Below, in pieces: positions 11,174 through 26,100 of a stretch of DNA of 38,200 bases (position 1 is its first letter; every line of letters starts with the position of its first letter). A program made the position numbers and the translations under genes. Location of the stretch: the NCBI RefSeq assembly GCF_001949145.1, contig NW_019091443.1:180861-219060 (forward strand). The letters run 5' to 3'. The notes beneath the pieces were generated by a model. It made no database searches, had not been told where the DNA came from, and saw only the letters and a program-made list of their open reading frames with translations. The DNA is from Acanthaster planci. Taxonomy: Eukaryota > Echinodermata > Asteroidea > Valvatida > Acanthasteridae.

Positions 11174-14100
11174 CTGTAAAACAATTATTTTGTATCAAGT
11201 TAGTCCCTTTCATGAATTAAATGGGGTTGGGGGTAGATGCCTCTTGAGGAAATCTTATAATGACTGCAATATGCAAGCCCAAAACAGGTCAGCTTAAAAG
11301 TTCTGAGGCACTTTAAATACCCAAATGACAACCCTGTCAAATCTGTCATGCGTTCTGTTTTGCAGTAGTTTTATTAGTGGAACAATGGAGGATTACAAAG
11401 GGTTAGAAAGGGGGGGTGTTCAAACTCCTGAACCCTGCCTCCCTAACAAAATTTAGTCCAACACCACCTTAGCTGTGGGATGGAGGTTAATACAAATTCT
11501 TACCTACTTAAGTGGCAATTAAAAGACAATGACCTCTTGTTTACTTATACTATAAATACCTTGATGTTCCTCTAAAGTCTTTCATTTAACAGAAACGTAT
11601 CTTACCCAAATCTTGCTGTTTCTGGCTCCATCTCCAGAAGCTCTCTCACAGGTGAAATCGGTAAACTTGCTGCATATTGTTCTGTGGTTAAAAAAAAAGT
11701 CGCTAAGAAAGTGCGGCATCCACTGACAATGTATGGTACAATGTTGTGTAATTTGCTTATCTTTACCATGGGAATAAACTTGATTTTTAAACTAGTGTGT
11801 TTGAAACCAGCTAGGGGCCTGAAGATGATAATGGACTGAGCCAAAGCCAAAGGCAGGTTCATTATTGCTGCCAGGCTTCGGGCAGATTTTAAACATATTA
11901 GCTTAGTACCAACCCATCACACTTTAATTCCCATTTACAATTACCTTTTGGGGTGAGAAAGTAAAACAAAAAGCATTTTTTCCTGTACTTTTTGCCTCAT
12001 GTTACGTCACATTTTGTGAAGCACCCCTTTAGTCATATCTGTGGTATTGTTATAAATATCTCCATACACATGTATATGTGGGGCGTGGTGCAAGCTGTGT
12101 GATGTGACAAGAAATTGCAACTGAGCTGGTATAGAGCAAAATACCAACTCTATGCAATGTGAACTCACTGGTTATACTGCCTACTTGACAATGAAGATTG
12201 TCAAGTCTGAGGGTTATGATTCACAAAATAGGAGTCAAAATTTAATATAAGACCTGGAAAGTGTTTAAAATCAGTTGGTATCATCTGTTAAACACCATCC
12301 ATGTGATAATTGCTCCTGACAAATGGGAATGGGCTAGCTCAGCTGTTTATAGAGAGAGTTTCAACATGGTGTCTCAAATTGTTGGAACCAACATGTTGGA
12401 TTATGCATCAGTGCATATGGACAGTTAGCACACAACAGCTGCATGCTGTACTGCACCCAAAACAGCCATTTTGGTTCCAAAGTCTGACATTGGCACTGCT
12501 CTATCCATAGAATACTGATGTGTGACTTCATTTAGAACCAGAGAGTGCCGTACAAAAAATGGAATACAGGCGTGTGTTGGTTCACTCACTGGTTCTTGTG
12601 GTAATGCCTTTTAAACACATAATTGTGCGTGTGAAGTTTTCACTCCGGTCCTCTATACATAGATGTGGGTTTACAACTGCCTGATTTATGAATAAGGAAT
12701 AAGAATGGCGATTGATAACAAACCTATCTGTGGCTTCATGAGTGGATAGTAAACTCTCCAGACAGTGTCCAGTGACATACCGCTATCCAGATACACAGCT
12801 CCAGCTACTGATTCAAAGATGTCTCCTAGTGCTTTGGGTACCTCAATGTCTTCACTCTCATCCTCGTGTCCTGGAAGGCCTTCCACATCCAGCACTTTTA
12901 ACTTAAAAAAAGACAACATCAACGCTTTCAAAAAATGTGCTTTTTCATTTTAAAGACGGGTTTGTAACTATGCCAAGTCTTTGATACAATGTCCAGAACA
13001 CTTTTGTCGACAGTTGGAAAGATGCCTCAGATGGAAGTGATCTGTACATTCAAGTGAATAGCATTCCTGAAAATATTTGTCTTTAATATTATTCAAAAGA
13101 ACAAAAGACAAACGGGGAAGGGAAACTTATCTCCTCCCTAAAAAGTATCAAAATATAGTGGGTGTTCCCCTCCAAATCTGGTGCTGAGGAAGGATACAAA
13201 CATGTAAACATGTATACAGAACTGCCAGATAAGGCAACAAGAGAAAGTACAACAGAAGATAAAGAGGGCGACAAAAAGGGAGACTGCTGATGAGAAAAGG
13301 AAAGATGAAAGTTTATAAAGTCACCTAGACAACACTGTCAGTGTTTCTACCTGTGAACCCATGCCCAGAGCCTCCTTCTTCTCCTTCACAAAGGTTACAA
13401 AGTTGTCGATAACATGGAAAAGCTCAGGGCTAAGCGCCTTGAAGTATTTATGGTAGCCAAACTTGACGGCTAGGGAAGCGAAGATGGTGTTATTGACGAG
13501 GGCTGAGCGCAAGTCAGTCAAAGCCCCGGGCGAAAGGTCCTGATGGTGGTCAAAGAGATGCCGGGTAATGAGGTAGTCTAAGATAGCATCCCCAAGAAAT
13601 TCTAGCCTGAAAGTGAGTGGAGAGATGCGGAAATAACACTTGCTCAATGGTGTCACAAGATCGTTATACTTTGGTTAGTGGTGTAGCACTGAGGAGTACT
13701 GTACCTTCCATGGAAAATCAAAAGGCCCACAATGTGGCATTATCCCAATATTTGAAAAATGTGATCACTGTTTTGGGCCTGTGGTGTTGGACCAAGGTTA
13801 GAGCAATATCTGCATGTAAATGCCAAAAAAATTGCTTTTTAATATGGACGGAAAGATCATGACAGAAAAAAACGTAAATATTAACCCATTTAACCAATAT
13901 TTACCTTTGATAGCAATCAGTGACACAGTTGTAGTGGTAGGAAGCATGTGTGAAGGCCTGCACTAAGTAAGCCTTGTCACTGAAGCTGTACTTGATGGTT
14001 TGCTCAAAGTCATCCATGCCCACTAGAAGATGATTTAACCTCTCTTCAGCATCAGAGACATTTCTGAAGAATGGCGATTCTGGTTGCTTCAGGTAACCAT

Positions 14101-17100
14101 AGCGAGCTTGAGGCTTCTTGCAGTTATTCTGATTCTCGGAGTACTCTTGTTCCCACGTGACTAGCTCATCAACTACCTTGGCTTCAGAATCACAAGGAGC
14201 ACCCTCACAAATCTGTGGTAGCACACGCAATCCAAACCAAGACATTACGATGAGTGCACTGCGGAAACCGCAAGATATGAGGTAACAGCCTATAAGTGCC
14301 TCCACAGAGTCGGCCAAGTTCTTATCGGAGAGGTTGTGCTGGGTGTGAATTTCATAAGGTAGCTCAGGAAGGTCTCCCATGTCGTCCGGCTTTCTGCCAG
14401 TGTATGTCAAGCCAGGGAGGTTATCTGCATCCTCCAGGGAGAAGGTCCAAGGGTCTAGAGAGCGAAAGCTCCTATCTGGATACTGGTAAGTGGGATCCTC
14501 ATCACTGAAATCACTATCCATGTCTTCTTTAGTCATCATGGGTATTTCAAAATCAGGTGCTGTCTCCTCCTCAATGACTGCATTGGAGTCCCACATATCC
14601 ACACTGCTTGGGTCCCACGTGTCGATGGCAAAATCCCCATCATCTGAAGATAAGTCACTACCCTCTTTCTGGTAAGACTTATATGATGGCTGTTCTTCAG
14701 TAGGAGCATTCTCCTTGACAGAGAAGCACGGAGCCAGCCAGTTGATTGCAGGATCAAAGAGAGCAACCTGCATTTTCTGCCCGATGGCCTTTCCCTTGCC
14801 AAGACGGTACAGATTAAAGTTGCTGACCTGCTTGCTGCGCATGTAGCTCAACTTGCCCTCGTGGCGCCGGGGATAAGTGCAATACAGGTAGATGGTGACA
14901 GCTTGTTTGAGGAAAGAGTCTCCCAGCATCTCTAGCCTCTCTAGGTTGAACCCATCACTGGAGTTGGACATAGTCAGGGACTGGAGGATGGTAGTGGGGC
15001 TGGGACCTGGCAGACTGGCTGGATCATGACCTTGATCATCTAAAACACTGAGCTTCAATGTGTAGCCTCCTCTGCCCCTTGAAGCCTCATCAAATTCATT
15101 CTGATTTCTCTCTTGCAAGCATCTGCAATATCCTTCACTTGGAGAACTGGCACATGCCATTTTCTCACGACTGCTTGCAGGGCTCACTTCAAGTTTGTGG
15201 TGTCTTACAAGTGCACCCTCACTTTTCAAGTTCACTTTTGCTTTGTCTGTCTTCTCTAGATTGCTTGAATTTAACTCAGGAGGTATTGTGGATTTGAAGC
15301 CATCATTATGACCTTCTCTACTGCACATCTCTTTAGCTATTGCATCCTGCTCAGTTCCTGTCACTGTCTTACTGTTTAAGCCAACAGTGCTGTGGTCAAG
15401 GTATTTCTGCCCCTTGACTTCACCATTCATTTTCTTCAGTAATGTGATGTTTCCAGCTTCACCCAAGCTTTCTGTATCCAAACAGCAACTCGTTCTTTCT
15501 TTCAACTTTGAATTCTCATTCTTCTCTTGCTTGGTCTCAGTTCCTTTGGGACTGCCACCTGTTCTTTCCACTGTGCTACCATCCTTTGCTTCTCCAGGTT
15601 GCTTGTTCTGATTTTCAAGGTTCTGCAATTCCAGTCCCTCCCAGCCAAAGGTCATGTTAGCAAACGGGTACACGTCAGGTGGCAGCTCTGCCACTCCAAC
15701 TCCTGCCCCCATGCTGATCTGTACACGCAATTCCTCAGCCACAAGCAATGAATTCAGCCTGTATAGGATGCTGGGTAAACAGACTGCTTTCCTCCAGAGC
15801 GACGCTGGAATAGGGTAGATGTAGCAGAGCTCTGGTACCAGATATTGCTTTTTCTGGAGGTAGTTTTTCTTGCTCTGTGTCTTGCTGATCGGCAAGGCTT
15901 TCCCCTTGTGATTCAGGTATCTTGGGGTCAGTAGGTTCAGCCTGGATGACATGCAATCAACATCCAGCAGAGGCTGCTGGTAGTTGGACAACTGGATGTC
16001 ATACCGTTCAAAGTAATAGTCAATGAACTTCTCATACTTCTCCGAAGGGAATGGACTTGTCACTGGAAGATTGTTCAAAATATCAGCAATGTAGTACCTC
16101 TGGGGCTGGTCAATGTTACGATAGATTGGTGTCACCACAGCATCGGCGAAGGCTTCGTGACTAAAGACAAACTGATTTCTACTGTAGTCCGGAAGAATTG
16201 GTGGCCTGTCTAGCATCCCAGAACTTTCACTGACAGTTTTTAAAAAGTTCCAGTCAATGTGGAGCTTCTGATCTTCATCACCTTGGAGAAGAACAAATGT
16301 AAAAACATGTAATACTTTCAACAAAAATACACATCTACTGTCATGACTGCATAGAATTTTATTTAATACTGTGTACCCCCAAAAAGTGCAAACAAATCCT
16401 CTCCATTTTGAGTATAAAACATGAACTGATGGTATTTATAACTTTCATGACTTTAAAGAGGCGCTCTTGGATTGAGGGCGCTTGTTATTTCATCTTATTT
16501 GCTTTTGGCAATCCAGAGATGACCCAGTAAACAGAAGCACTCCAACTTGATTTTGTACCACTTTCAGAAAAAAAGCTACTCCACAGCATGTTTCAGTGCA
16601 CAGAGCTCCCAGCGTCTCACTTGAGATAAAATGTGCATTTTTTAAATTTCAAATTGGTCCAGTGATCAGACAACAAGGTGGTGAAAACTCAGTTTTGAAT
16701 GCTTGTGTATACTGGGTCATATCTCTAGATTGGCAAAAGCAACGATCAATTTTTAAATTTGTAAGTAATAATTAGTACCAGATGACAATTTAAAAGGACA
16801 GTATTTGCTTGCAGCACTTTTGTCAGGACACGTTGTACAGTGTAATAAAACTATTTTACCATTTCATTATAAATGCTGAGTTAAATTTTGATCTTCTCAA
16901 AACAATCTCTGCTCCATTTTCATGCAGACTTGCCAAATTATTTATTCAGTCAGTCTTTTGCCATGCAAAGCTTCCAATCTTATTGCCCATGCCCAAATAT
17001 TTGTTCAAATCGTGGTGCAGAGCACAGAGCTGGTGGTTTAGTAGCATTTACTGGTGCAGTTACCAACCCCCAATTTCAAATGCTCCAAATAGTCCCTGTG

Positions 17101-20100
17101 TTACTCACTTTTGTTGAGAGGTGCTATGAGGTAGTTGGCTTCAGCCTTCTCAGTGTCAAATTCCAGGTTAGGTTTCTCCAGCCGCAGGACCTCAGCAAAG
17201 ATGCAGCTGTGAAATCGCTGCAATTGGTTCAACTGGTCAGAGGTCACTGTGATGTCAGAGGTCAACAGATCCACTGATATGACCAACTCACCTGCTCGTG
17301 TGTAGACTGGAAAACCTGGTATCTGCACAATAGGATGGATAAAAATTGCCAATAAGAACAAAAACAAAGAAACCTATGCACTGTAACTTGAAATGAGCCA
17401 AGAATGTAAATCTAGGGAGTGGGGTATATCCCCACAAGCATGGGATGGAGAAAAGAATGAATCATAATAATAATAATAATGAACATTTATAGGGCGCCAG
17501 TATCCGCCGCGAACAGCGCTCACGGCACTAATAAGCAAAAACATCCAATAATGATAAGTTGAGGAATATTAATAAACGCCTGTTTATGCAAATATGATTT
17601 TAATCTGTCACTGCCCTGTATTCTTTGCACTGATAAAGTTTTAAAAAATTAAAGAAAAGAGGAAAAATAAAAGGGAGAAAAGTCACAAATGATTTTGGAC
17701 AGTAAGGTTTTCTATATACAAACTTTAACCCCCCTGCCCTGTAACCTAAATCTTTTCAAGTGATGGATAAATCTCAATTATTTATTTGTCCCAAAATATT
17801 GGACACAACAGAACCATGGGCTCAGACAGTACCAGTGCAGAGAGTACCACTCTGACCAATTTGGCTGAGATTGGACAGCAAGCCAGAATCGTTCCCGAGA
17901 GTGGGCATGCAGACATCTCATCCTAGATGAATCTCAAGGCAGAAGCCAACACTTAAATGTATATTCCATGTACAATTCTTGGTAGAACTGTCAAGAAGAG
18001 GGTCTGAACAGGCTATACATGTACATGTCCATATGAACAATAATTAAAGTGCTGTGGATATTAAGCATCCATAAAATACCAATTCTTCATTCAGGTCAAA
18101 TGAATGAATTTGAAGTTGACCAAAAATAAATTTTACAAGAAGTAAATTTTCAGCTATCTCAGATTCCAGAGGAGAACACTTCATCAGTGAATATTGCAAC
18201 TAAAACTAATGGGCATTAGTTAGTATGTAAAAAAATCAATAATTAATTCAGCATGAAAAACAAACACAAAAAAGCCAACCTTGGGAATGATCTTCGTGGT
18301 GAGTATTCCAAAGCATTGTGTGGTCTCCTCTGGGACATGCAACTTTCGATCACGCACATTCAGTACCTCTGGCAACGGAGAGGCAAGGGACATGTGGATC
18401 TCATAAAGATGGCATGGTTGATTGATCGAAGGGTGGCAACTTTTCAGACACATTGCAACCTGTGAGGGCAGAGATGGCAGCATACCATAAGCAACCTGAC
18501 CAACTGCCTATAATTAGTCCATCATTTGCGATAAACAAAGGTGACAGTGTCTTAAAATATAAGCTAAGTATCCATTACAGGACTACATTAATTAAAGTGC
18601 TGATATCATTTCTGGTTTAAATTTAGCACTTTTAATTAATTCTTGGTTCAAAAGTGGAACCTTACATTCGAGTTCTCCTGGCCTTGACCACAGCCATCTC
18701 TTCTTTCCCTTTATTTAAACACCTGTTTCCACTATATGTACCTCATTACATCATAGTGCATGCCACCTCAGCCTGCCACATGGCTACATGGCTGGCATGT
18801 GGTCAGGGTGACTTCATGTGTATATATATGCAGAAATGTCAAATCCACTGGGATAGGGCAAGGTTAACGGGCTACCTCTTTGTTATAGTACTGTCGTCTC
18901 TTTGTTGTTCCTGGTCTACCCTGCCCCTCCTCAACCACCTCCTGCTCATAGCCAAAATCTTCTAACAGGAGCACAGTGTCCTTTCCCACTGGGAGAAGAT
19001 TGTCATCAAGCTCCCCTAAAAGAAATGCAGAGTGGAACATGAGGGTCATTGTTAAGTACAGGTAGTTGAAGGATCTGGTGGAATTGTGGTGTTAAATAAG
19101 CCAAGTTATGACCTGTGTTAGCTTCCATTCAACATGGAGCAAATGGTTGTTTTAAATTAAAGGCTACTTTTGGTGATGGGTTCCATCCATGTAAAAAATC
19201 ACTTTTCACATGGATTGTTAATTCACATTAACTCACACTTTGAGAAAAAACTTGTGCAATATCTCACATTATATGTCCATTCTCAGGTGAATGCCACATA
19301 TTAAACTAATTTCAAATCTATATTTAAATAACTTTCAACATATTGAACTTGAAGCTTACCAGCTTTGTGAAGTGTTTCACATGTCTTTAACGCAGCAGCC
19401 ATTTCAGCTAACTTCCTCTTTGGCATTGGAGGGCCCTAGACGTGTATAGTTGTACAGTGATTATACAATTGAGTAAAAAGATGAGGAATAACTCATTTGA
19501 AATTGGACCGCTAAATAAAAGTGGACATATAATGCATGAGGCTGACAATTCAACTATTTGAACTTAGAGTGCTTGAATTCATTTTCATGACCCCTCACAC
19601 TATTTCCAGACTTTTGGCAAAGTAAACACTTGGAAGAAACCATGAATTTGTTCTGAACAAGGAACAACAGTTCAACTGTCCTTTTTAACTACTTGAGAAG
19701 TTAGTGTAACACAAAATATTCAGGTTAGAAATTGGAGTGACTTAATTTTCATGGGGCAGAAACAAAATACAGCTAACCTCCCTAACCTCACCTGGATGGG
19801 ATCCCGAATAGGTGAGTTGATCGGTAGGAATATCTGTGATTGGTACATTACAGGGCCTGTACCAGTGTGCATGGGGGCTGTGTGGCACTTAGGAGAGAGA
19901 TGAGTGAAGGTGTCACTAGGAAGCTTAGAACAATATCTGTGATAAATTGAAACGGTTCAAAGTCAGATCTGTATAACTTCACTATTACATATCAAAATCC
20001 CTAGCAAAGTGCAAGTCCAGGCCCAATTGCACTTTTCTTCCGTCCACTCACATAGTGTTAGTTAAACTGAATGTAATCATCCAAATTCTTTGCTTGCCAG

Positions 20101-23100
20101 TGACCAACCTATTGACAAGTGAGATGGCTGTTGTCATGGTTACCATGCCAGCATCTTCTGCCTTGTTTGGTCTGTATGGAGCACAAAGAGAATCTGCCTC
20201 CTGGAGATCTGTTTCATCCCAACACTGCTGCTCTCTATGGTGACATTTCCTTTGTAGGATCTGGAGTTTAAAATAACACTATAATGTCATTGCCCCGGGA
20301 AACCACTTGTGTGCAAACTATACAAGAACTGCAAGTGCAAGGGATAAGACCAAAGTGAAGGCACATTTCAAACAGTGTTTTATTCAAGAACTTTCCAAGT
20401 ACCTACAGCAGTTCTCTGCCAAATATTTAACTAGTTAGGAGGAAACAAAACCAAAGAACATGGCATTTGATGGTACATGCACAAAGGCAAGATTACATAG
20501 TAATTTGATGACCTCAGACTATCATTGTTTAATAAAAGAAATATGTTTTGGGGACAAAATTACTCGAAAAGCACTCAGCTGAGTACTGTCCACGTACTTT
20601 TCTCCTTAAAACATAAATTTTACAACGCTGGGAGTGTCTGAAGTCTTACATTTAGTTTGTAATATTCAGAGGTGTGAGTGGCCACTTAAAATTACAGCTG
20701 AAAAAAGCTAGCAAAAAGCTGAAATGTGAAAAGTTCCCATACTTTTGTACAGACCAGGTGTAAAAAAAAGCTGAAATTCTGGGTCAACATCTAACCAAAA
20801 AAGCTTAAATCAGCTTAAGAAGCTGAATTCTCCCAACCCTGAATATTACCTTTGTGCTTTTACCATCAAATGTCTGTATACTCCAGCTTTATTCCAAAAT
20901 AATTGAATAAAAATATTGGAATAATGAATACTGAATAATAAAGACAAATTGGAATAATATTTGAAATTTAGTTCAAACTTTTTGAATGAGCACATTTACT
21001 GCACATGTGGAAAGACCGGGAAATCAATCTCAGACCACAGAGGTGTGTAAAAAACCACTGCACCAACCTGAAACATTGACTGCTAGATAGCTAGAGAACT
21101 GATGTTCACATGCATGGGTACATACAGAATCTAAATCCTTGTAGTAACAGATGACTGCATAATTTATAGGTTGCAAACAGTGGATTTCAGATTTTGAATC
21201 TGTAGCTGGGAGATACTGAGGTAAGTGTCAAAGGCTTTATACCACGGTCAGTTCCTAAGCACTCTTCAAGAAATACATGTATCGCATATTTTTTCCCTTT
21301 TTTTGTTCAAGAAAATGCCACACACTTTCAAGTGAGCAATGTATAACCTACTATTCTGATTTCTTTTTCTTTTTGACAAAACTGTTATGGTTTCAGCTGA
21401 GAGCAAGGTCTCACCTTATCAATTTCCTGAAAGTTACCAAGCTCCCTAGTGAATGGCTCCAGATTTGCTTCTTCAACCAACATAATGTAATGTGAGTTGG
21501 GTGCCCGAGCACGCCCCTTGGAAAGGACATAGGACCGATAGTGATCAGGAACATCAAAGCGAATCACCAAGTTACACCTGGGAACATCGACACCTGGTAA
21601 ACATGAAAGATTAAAAGAATCACCAAAGAAAGAACACACAGCGCAGAACAATAGGCTTTAGTAACATTGTAACTTTTAAAAATATGGAACTCTCTCCCCA
21701 TGTGCATGCATTTTAAAGTACATGTATGCAGAATGTAAGGTAAATTATCACAGAAGTTGTCCAAATTTACATACGTGTAAAACACACTGACTGTCATTCT
21801 TCAATGTACTTAATGAATGCAAGAAATTGTCATTTTGCCACAAACATCCTTACAAAGGAACAAACATGGGTATGCAGAACATGGTGAAACCTAGCAGGCT
21901 TCATAGTGTACTTCTCTACAGTCTTACCTTCCTCAAGTGCACTTGTAGCAAACAGCAAGTTTATCTCATGTCGTCGGAACCTCCTTAAGATTTCCTCTTG
22001 TTTCTTAAACTGCTGTTCCTTTGTCACACCCAACACCTCTACACCTCCCTGGTGATGACCAACAATGCAGCTGCTGTTGATGAATGCCAATACAGGATCC
22101 TTCCTTTGTAGTTTGTGCACCAATTTGTCCAGGACTAATGCTAGGAAATGGCGATTCACAAGGACAATGCCATACATGTTGGTTTCACCCTGTGCATCGG
22201 TATTTTCTTCCTTGTCATGGTCTTCGTCATCTGAATTGCTCTCCTCCTCATCATCATAGCTGTATACGGGATGTAGTCTGTTACTCGTCAACCTCTCATT
22301 ATGCATTTTATGCAAAATTCCACCCCCTAATGTTCTGTTAGGACGCCTCACAGTTTCCTGGATTTCAAAGCCAGCCTCTGATTCCTCACTTGGTTGAAAT
22401 TCTTTCAGTACTTCAAGAAGGCGACGTACCTTTGGAGTTGTCAGTCTCAAATCAAGTGGATCCTCTAGTTCCACGATGGAACTTTCACAAATCTTTCTTG
22501 CCAAGCGAAGCTGAGTACAACCGTAATGGAGTATGAGCTTACTCAGGGAATTTGATGCACGCTTTTCAATTCTCTGAAGCTTCTTCAACAGCATTGGAAC
22601 CATTATCCTTAATCCTAATGGACCTATGGCTTCAAAGGTCATGAGGCATTCTCTGATTGCCCGCTCCACAGGCATCAAAGGATCACCTTCTACTGCATTA
22701 TATTGCACACTGCACTCTTGCATGAAGAGTAACGATTCATTTAAAACATTATGCACCAGCTTGCTTATATTCTTGAACCCTTCTTCCACCTTACAGGCGA
22801 CAATTGCTTCTTTGGGTTTAGCACAAAACCTAGTAAGGCAGCCGCTGGAGTATGTCTCCACAACACTCTTCAGAGTTTGCTCAAGCGCTTTGAGTTTCTT
22901 TTCCAAAGTCTCCGGCTCACATTTGCTGTGAAGAATGGAGGCAGTCATCCCCATGATACGAGGAAGGCAAGACAAATCAGTCCGTTCGCTAAGAGTCCTC
23001 GTTATCTCACAATAAGGGTGTTTGTCAGTGGCAAGGTGGCACTCATCAAATATCAACAAATTGAGCTGAGAAGGACATACCAATCTGGCTTCAAGTACTT

Positions 23101-26100
23101 TTAAGAATACCTTGGCTGTTGTGATGATTACTTGGCACAGGACAAACTTTTGTTTCCACTCTGCCACACTGAAGTGATCATCAACAGACGAACAACTTAT
23201 AAATTCCCCAATAGATAGATCCGTGTGTTCCCGGATGACACTAGCTTGTTGCAGAACGGTGCTCACTGTATAGACAGCAATGATTAAAAGGGATTGTTAA
23301 GGTTTAACTTCTTTAATGGTTGTATTTATTGTTATCATTTTTTATCCGTCATATCTTTCATACTTTCTTTTTAACAAAAATTGCCAACAGGGCAAAGTTG
23401 TTTCAGTGGTGACAGGAAAACTAGTACTCCAAGAAAACCACTGGAACCAAGGGGGAAACACAAACCTATCCAGGTGTCAATTTTGGTGAGACGTACACCC
23501 AGGTTATACAGGCAAAGGTGAGATCCCAATACCAGCCCAACTCAATACCCACTTTAAAACTACACAAGTTTTTCTCCCACTTTTTATTTAGTCTTTCACA
23601 TTTTACACAGCTGATACTATAAACATTTATTTGAACTTACCCCCATGGATGCATCACAAAATCTACATTGCTAAGATCCAAAGTTTTCTCCAACTGTTTC
23701 AAATAAACCTTTTCCTAGTTTGAAATCGGTTCAATATGTTCAGAGAAAATTATATAAAGATAACCTTGTTGAACCAACAGCCACTATTTGATAAGTTTAT
23801 TTATACATGTGACTGTATTTGTGATTTTTATTCAATTTCAATGGTACATATTCAAGAAAAAGTTGGTAAAGTCTGAAAATATGAAGGAACATATGAAATG
23901 ACATAAACTATAAGATCAACCCAATCCTCACTCTGACAACAAAAATTGATTTTCTGATACTCTTATCATGTGAGACAAGAAAAATTTTAGTTCCTACCAT
24001 CGTTCACAAGATACATCATTCTCTTGCCGCCTTCCTGCAAGGGCAAGCGTAGGGCCTTTGACAGCTCCTTCATCAACATCACAGCAATGAATGTTTTGCT
24101 GGTATCCGTCTGAAGACAGATAACTGAGTTGTGATCCAATGCAGCATCTAGCAATTCAACCTTAGCGTGGATAAAAATTATATACAAATTATAAGAAGAA
24201 CCTGCTGAAAAAAAGAGCAGAAATAAACAAAATATGGAACAAAAACCTTCATTTGTTAAGTGTTAGTTCACAAAAAGACCATGCAAGAACTTAAAAATTC
24301 GACAAGGCATGGGGGGTCAGCACTTTGAGTTCAAATCTTGACTATTTGATCCCCACCCAGCATGATATCACCAGGTGGGGTAACTCTATCTATAATACCA
24401 CAATGGCTGAGTACAGGGCACCAGTAATTCTCAGCAAAAAGGGTACAGTTCTGGGGTGTTATTTAGTGTATAATTACAGCCACATTTGTACTCTTAAATT
24501 GTATCGCTTATTATCAAATTATATGTCAAAAGAAAGAGCTCATTCTCTTCTGTGTGATGAAATAAAAATGGTTGATGTGCAATAATTCACTGCAGATATC
24601 AAGGCATTAGAAAAACATGTGTCAACTCTGTGGAGAAAAAGAGTCATTTACGTGTCAGACCATAACTTAATTCGTGCAGGGCTGACGGTAACAAAACTTG
24701 GCTAAAATATGGTTTAGATATGCATCTACAATAATAAAAATAAATATTTGTCAGCTCTTCCCGCTTTTGTTTTCTAATGGTCAACAAAAAGGAAAAAATC
24801 TTCAATTTGAGATCACCCTAAGTTAGACAGTTCTGAAGGCAATTCCTTCCCTTTAATTCACATTTTGGAGTAGATTGTTTTTATAACCTAGCAAAAACCT
24901 ACTTTTTGCAGACCTCACATAAAACCCTTGGAGTAAATATATCAATAAGTGTTGGAAATGTGTACCACCAGGTTGCTGCCCACTCAGGTTGCACCACAGA
25001 CACAATCACCCGTACTCAGTATCAAAAGAGGGCGCTATCACATAGCTGGTTTAGTGCGGCTTGCAGGCTTACAATCATGACAATGTGATTTAAAGTTGAT
25101 GAGCACTGCATGCAAAGCTAGTGAATGCAGCCTGGGTTTTGTACAGTACGTTTATCGCTCCTACTAGTCATATCCTCAAGAAACATAGAGTGCATCTCCG
25201 TCAGTGTACAATCAATATACGAAGCCATCTGCAAATGCGGAAAGTCTCTGCATCTGATTTGAGTGTTGAGTGGAAATGTTGTCATCCACTCCATGAAAGG
25301 AAAGGCAGATTATTTCGTCATGTTCGTGGTGTACACGCCTGTAACGTGAAATTGAGCAAATGTTTCCTATAGACTATATTTGTATGCTCAACTAATCAAG
25401 GGTAAGAGTTCCATATCCACACCTCATTAATCTTCCCTTGTGGTTTACTAGCTATCAGAAGTGATAACGTCCTTAAAGTCAAATTTAGTACAATACGAAA
25501 GCATTTACTTCAAAAACACCTGAATTTTTCAGGCAAGTGCCCTAGATTTGTGCACAATATATCTGTGTATGGAACTCTTTCCTGATCAGGTCTGCAAAGT
25601 AAGATACTACTGTATGACCTTGTAGTTGACAGGTCCCACCTATTATCAAGTCTGATTGGTTTTTCACAATTAATGGCAAGTGCATCCCATTCCTGAAGTA
25701 CTAGTAACTACAGTGAACTAAATCCTGACATCTTGCATCTCATGATATCATAGCTAGATGATAACTTGTATGCAAACCTTTTATTTGTTTACCAAGATGG
25801 GGGGCTGTAGGCTGGGTGATCCGTTTTATCATTTTCGAAATCTCACTTAGGGCAAGGGGGAGGGTTTTGCAGTTGCAGACTGGGTCTTAATTAAAACAGC
25901 ACAGGCAACCACTGCTCACTAATTATAATGAGGTGTCAGAGGAAAACTTTTGATATTTCAGGGGAATGGAGGAAGAAATTTTCCAAGATAACTTTTTTCA
26001 ACAGTAAATTTATCAAGCCCAGCGGCCCATATTTTATTCAACAGAGGCAGCCTACCCTGGAATGTTCTGTTCTCCATACCAGTGCCCAATTGCCAGTCTG

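Larger units (their letters stand above)
11174..23997 (-). other. Dicer introns 2-14
   Basis: Introns over 300 bp are intron 2 (23266-23997), 3 (21594-21927), 4 (20261-21414), 6 (19436-19791), 7 (19016-19359), 8 (18460-18875), 9 (17323-18279), 10 (16282-17108), 12 (12902-13350), 13 (11682-12723) and 14 (11174-11605). Introns 5 and 11 are under 300 bp. Apart from the foldback element in intron 4 and the LINE tail in intron 9, listed separately, I see no genes or RNA elements in them. Confidence 0.8.
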
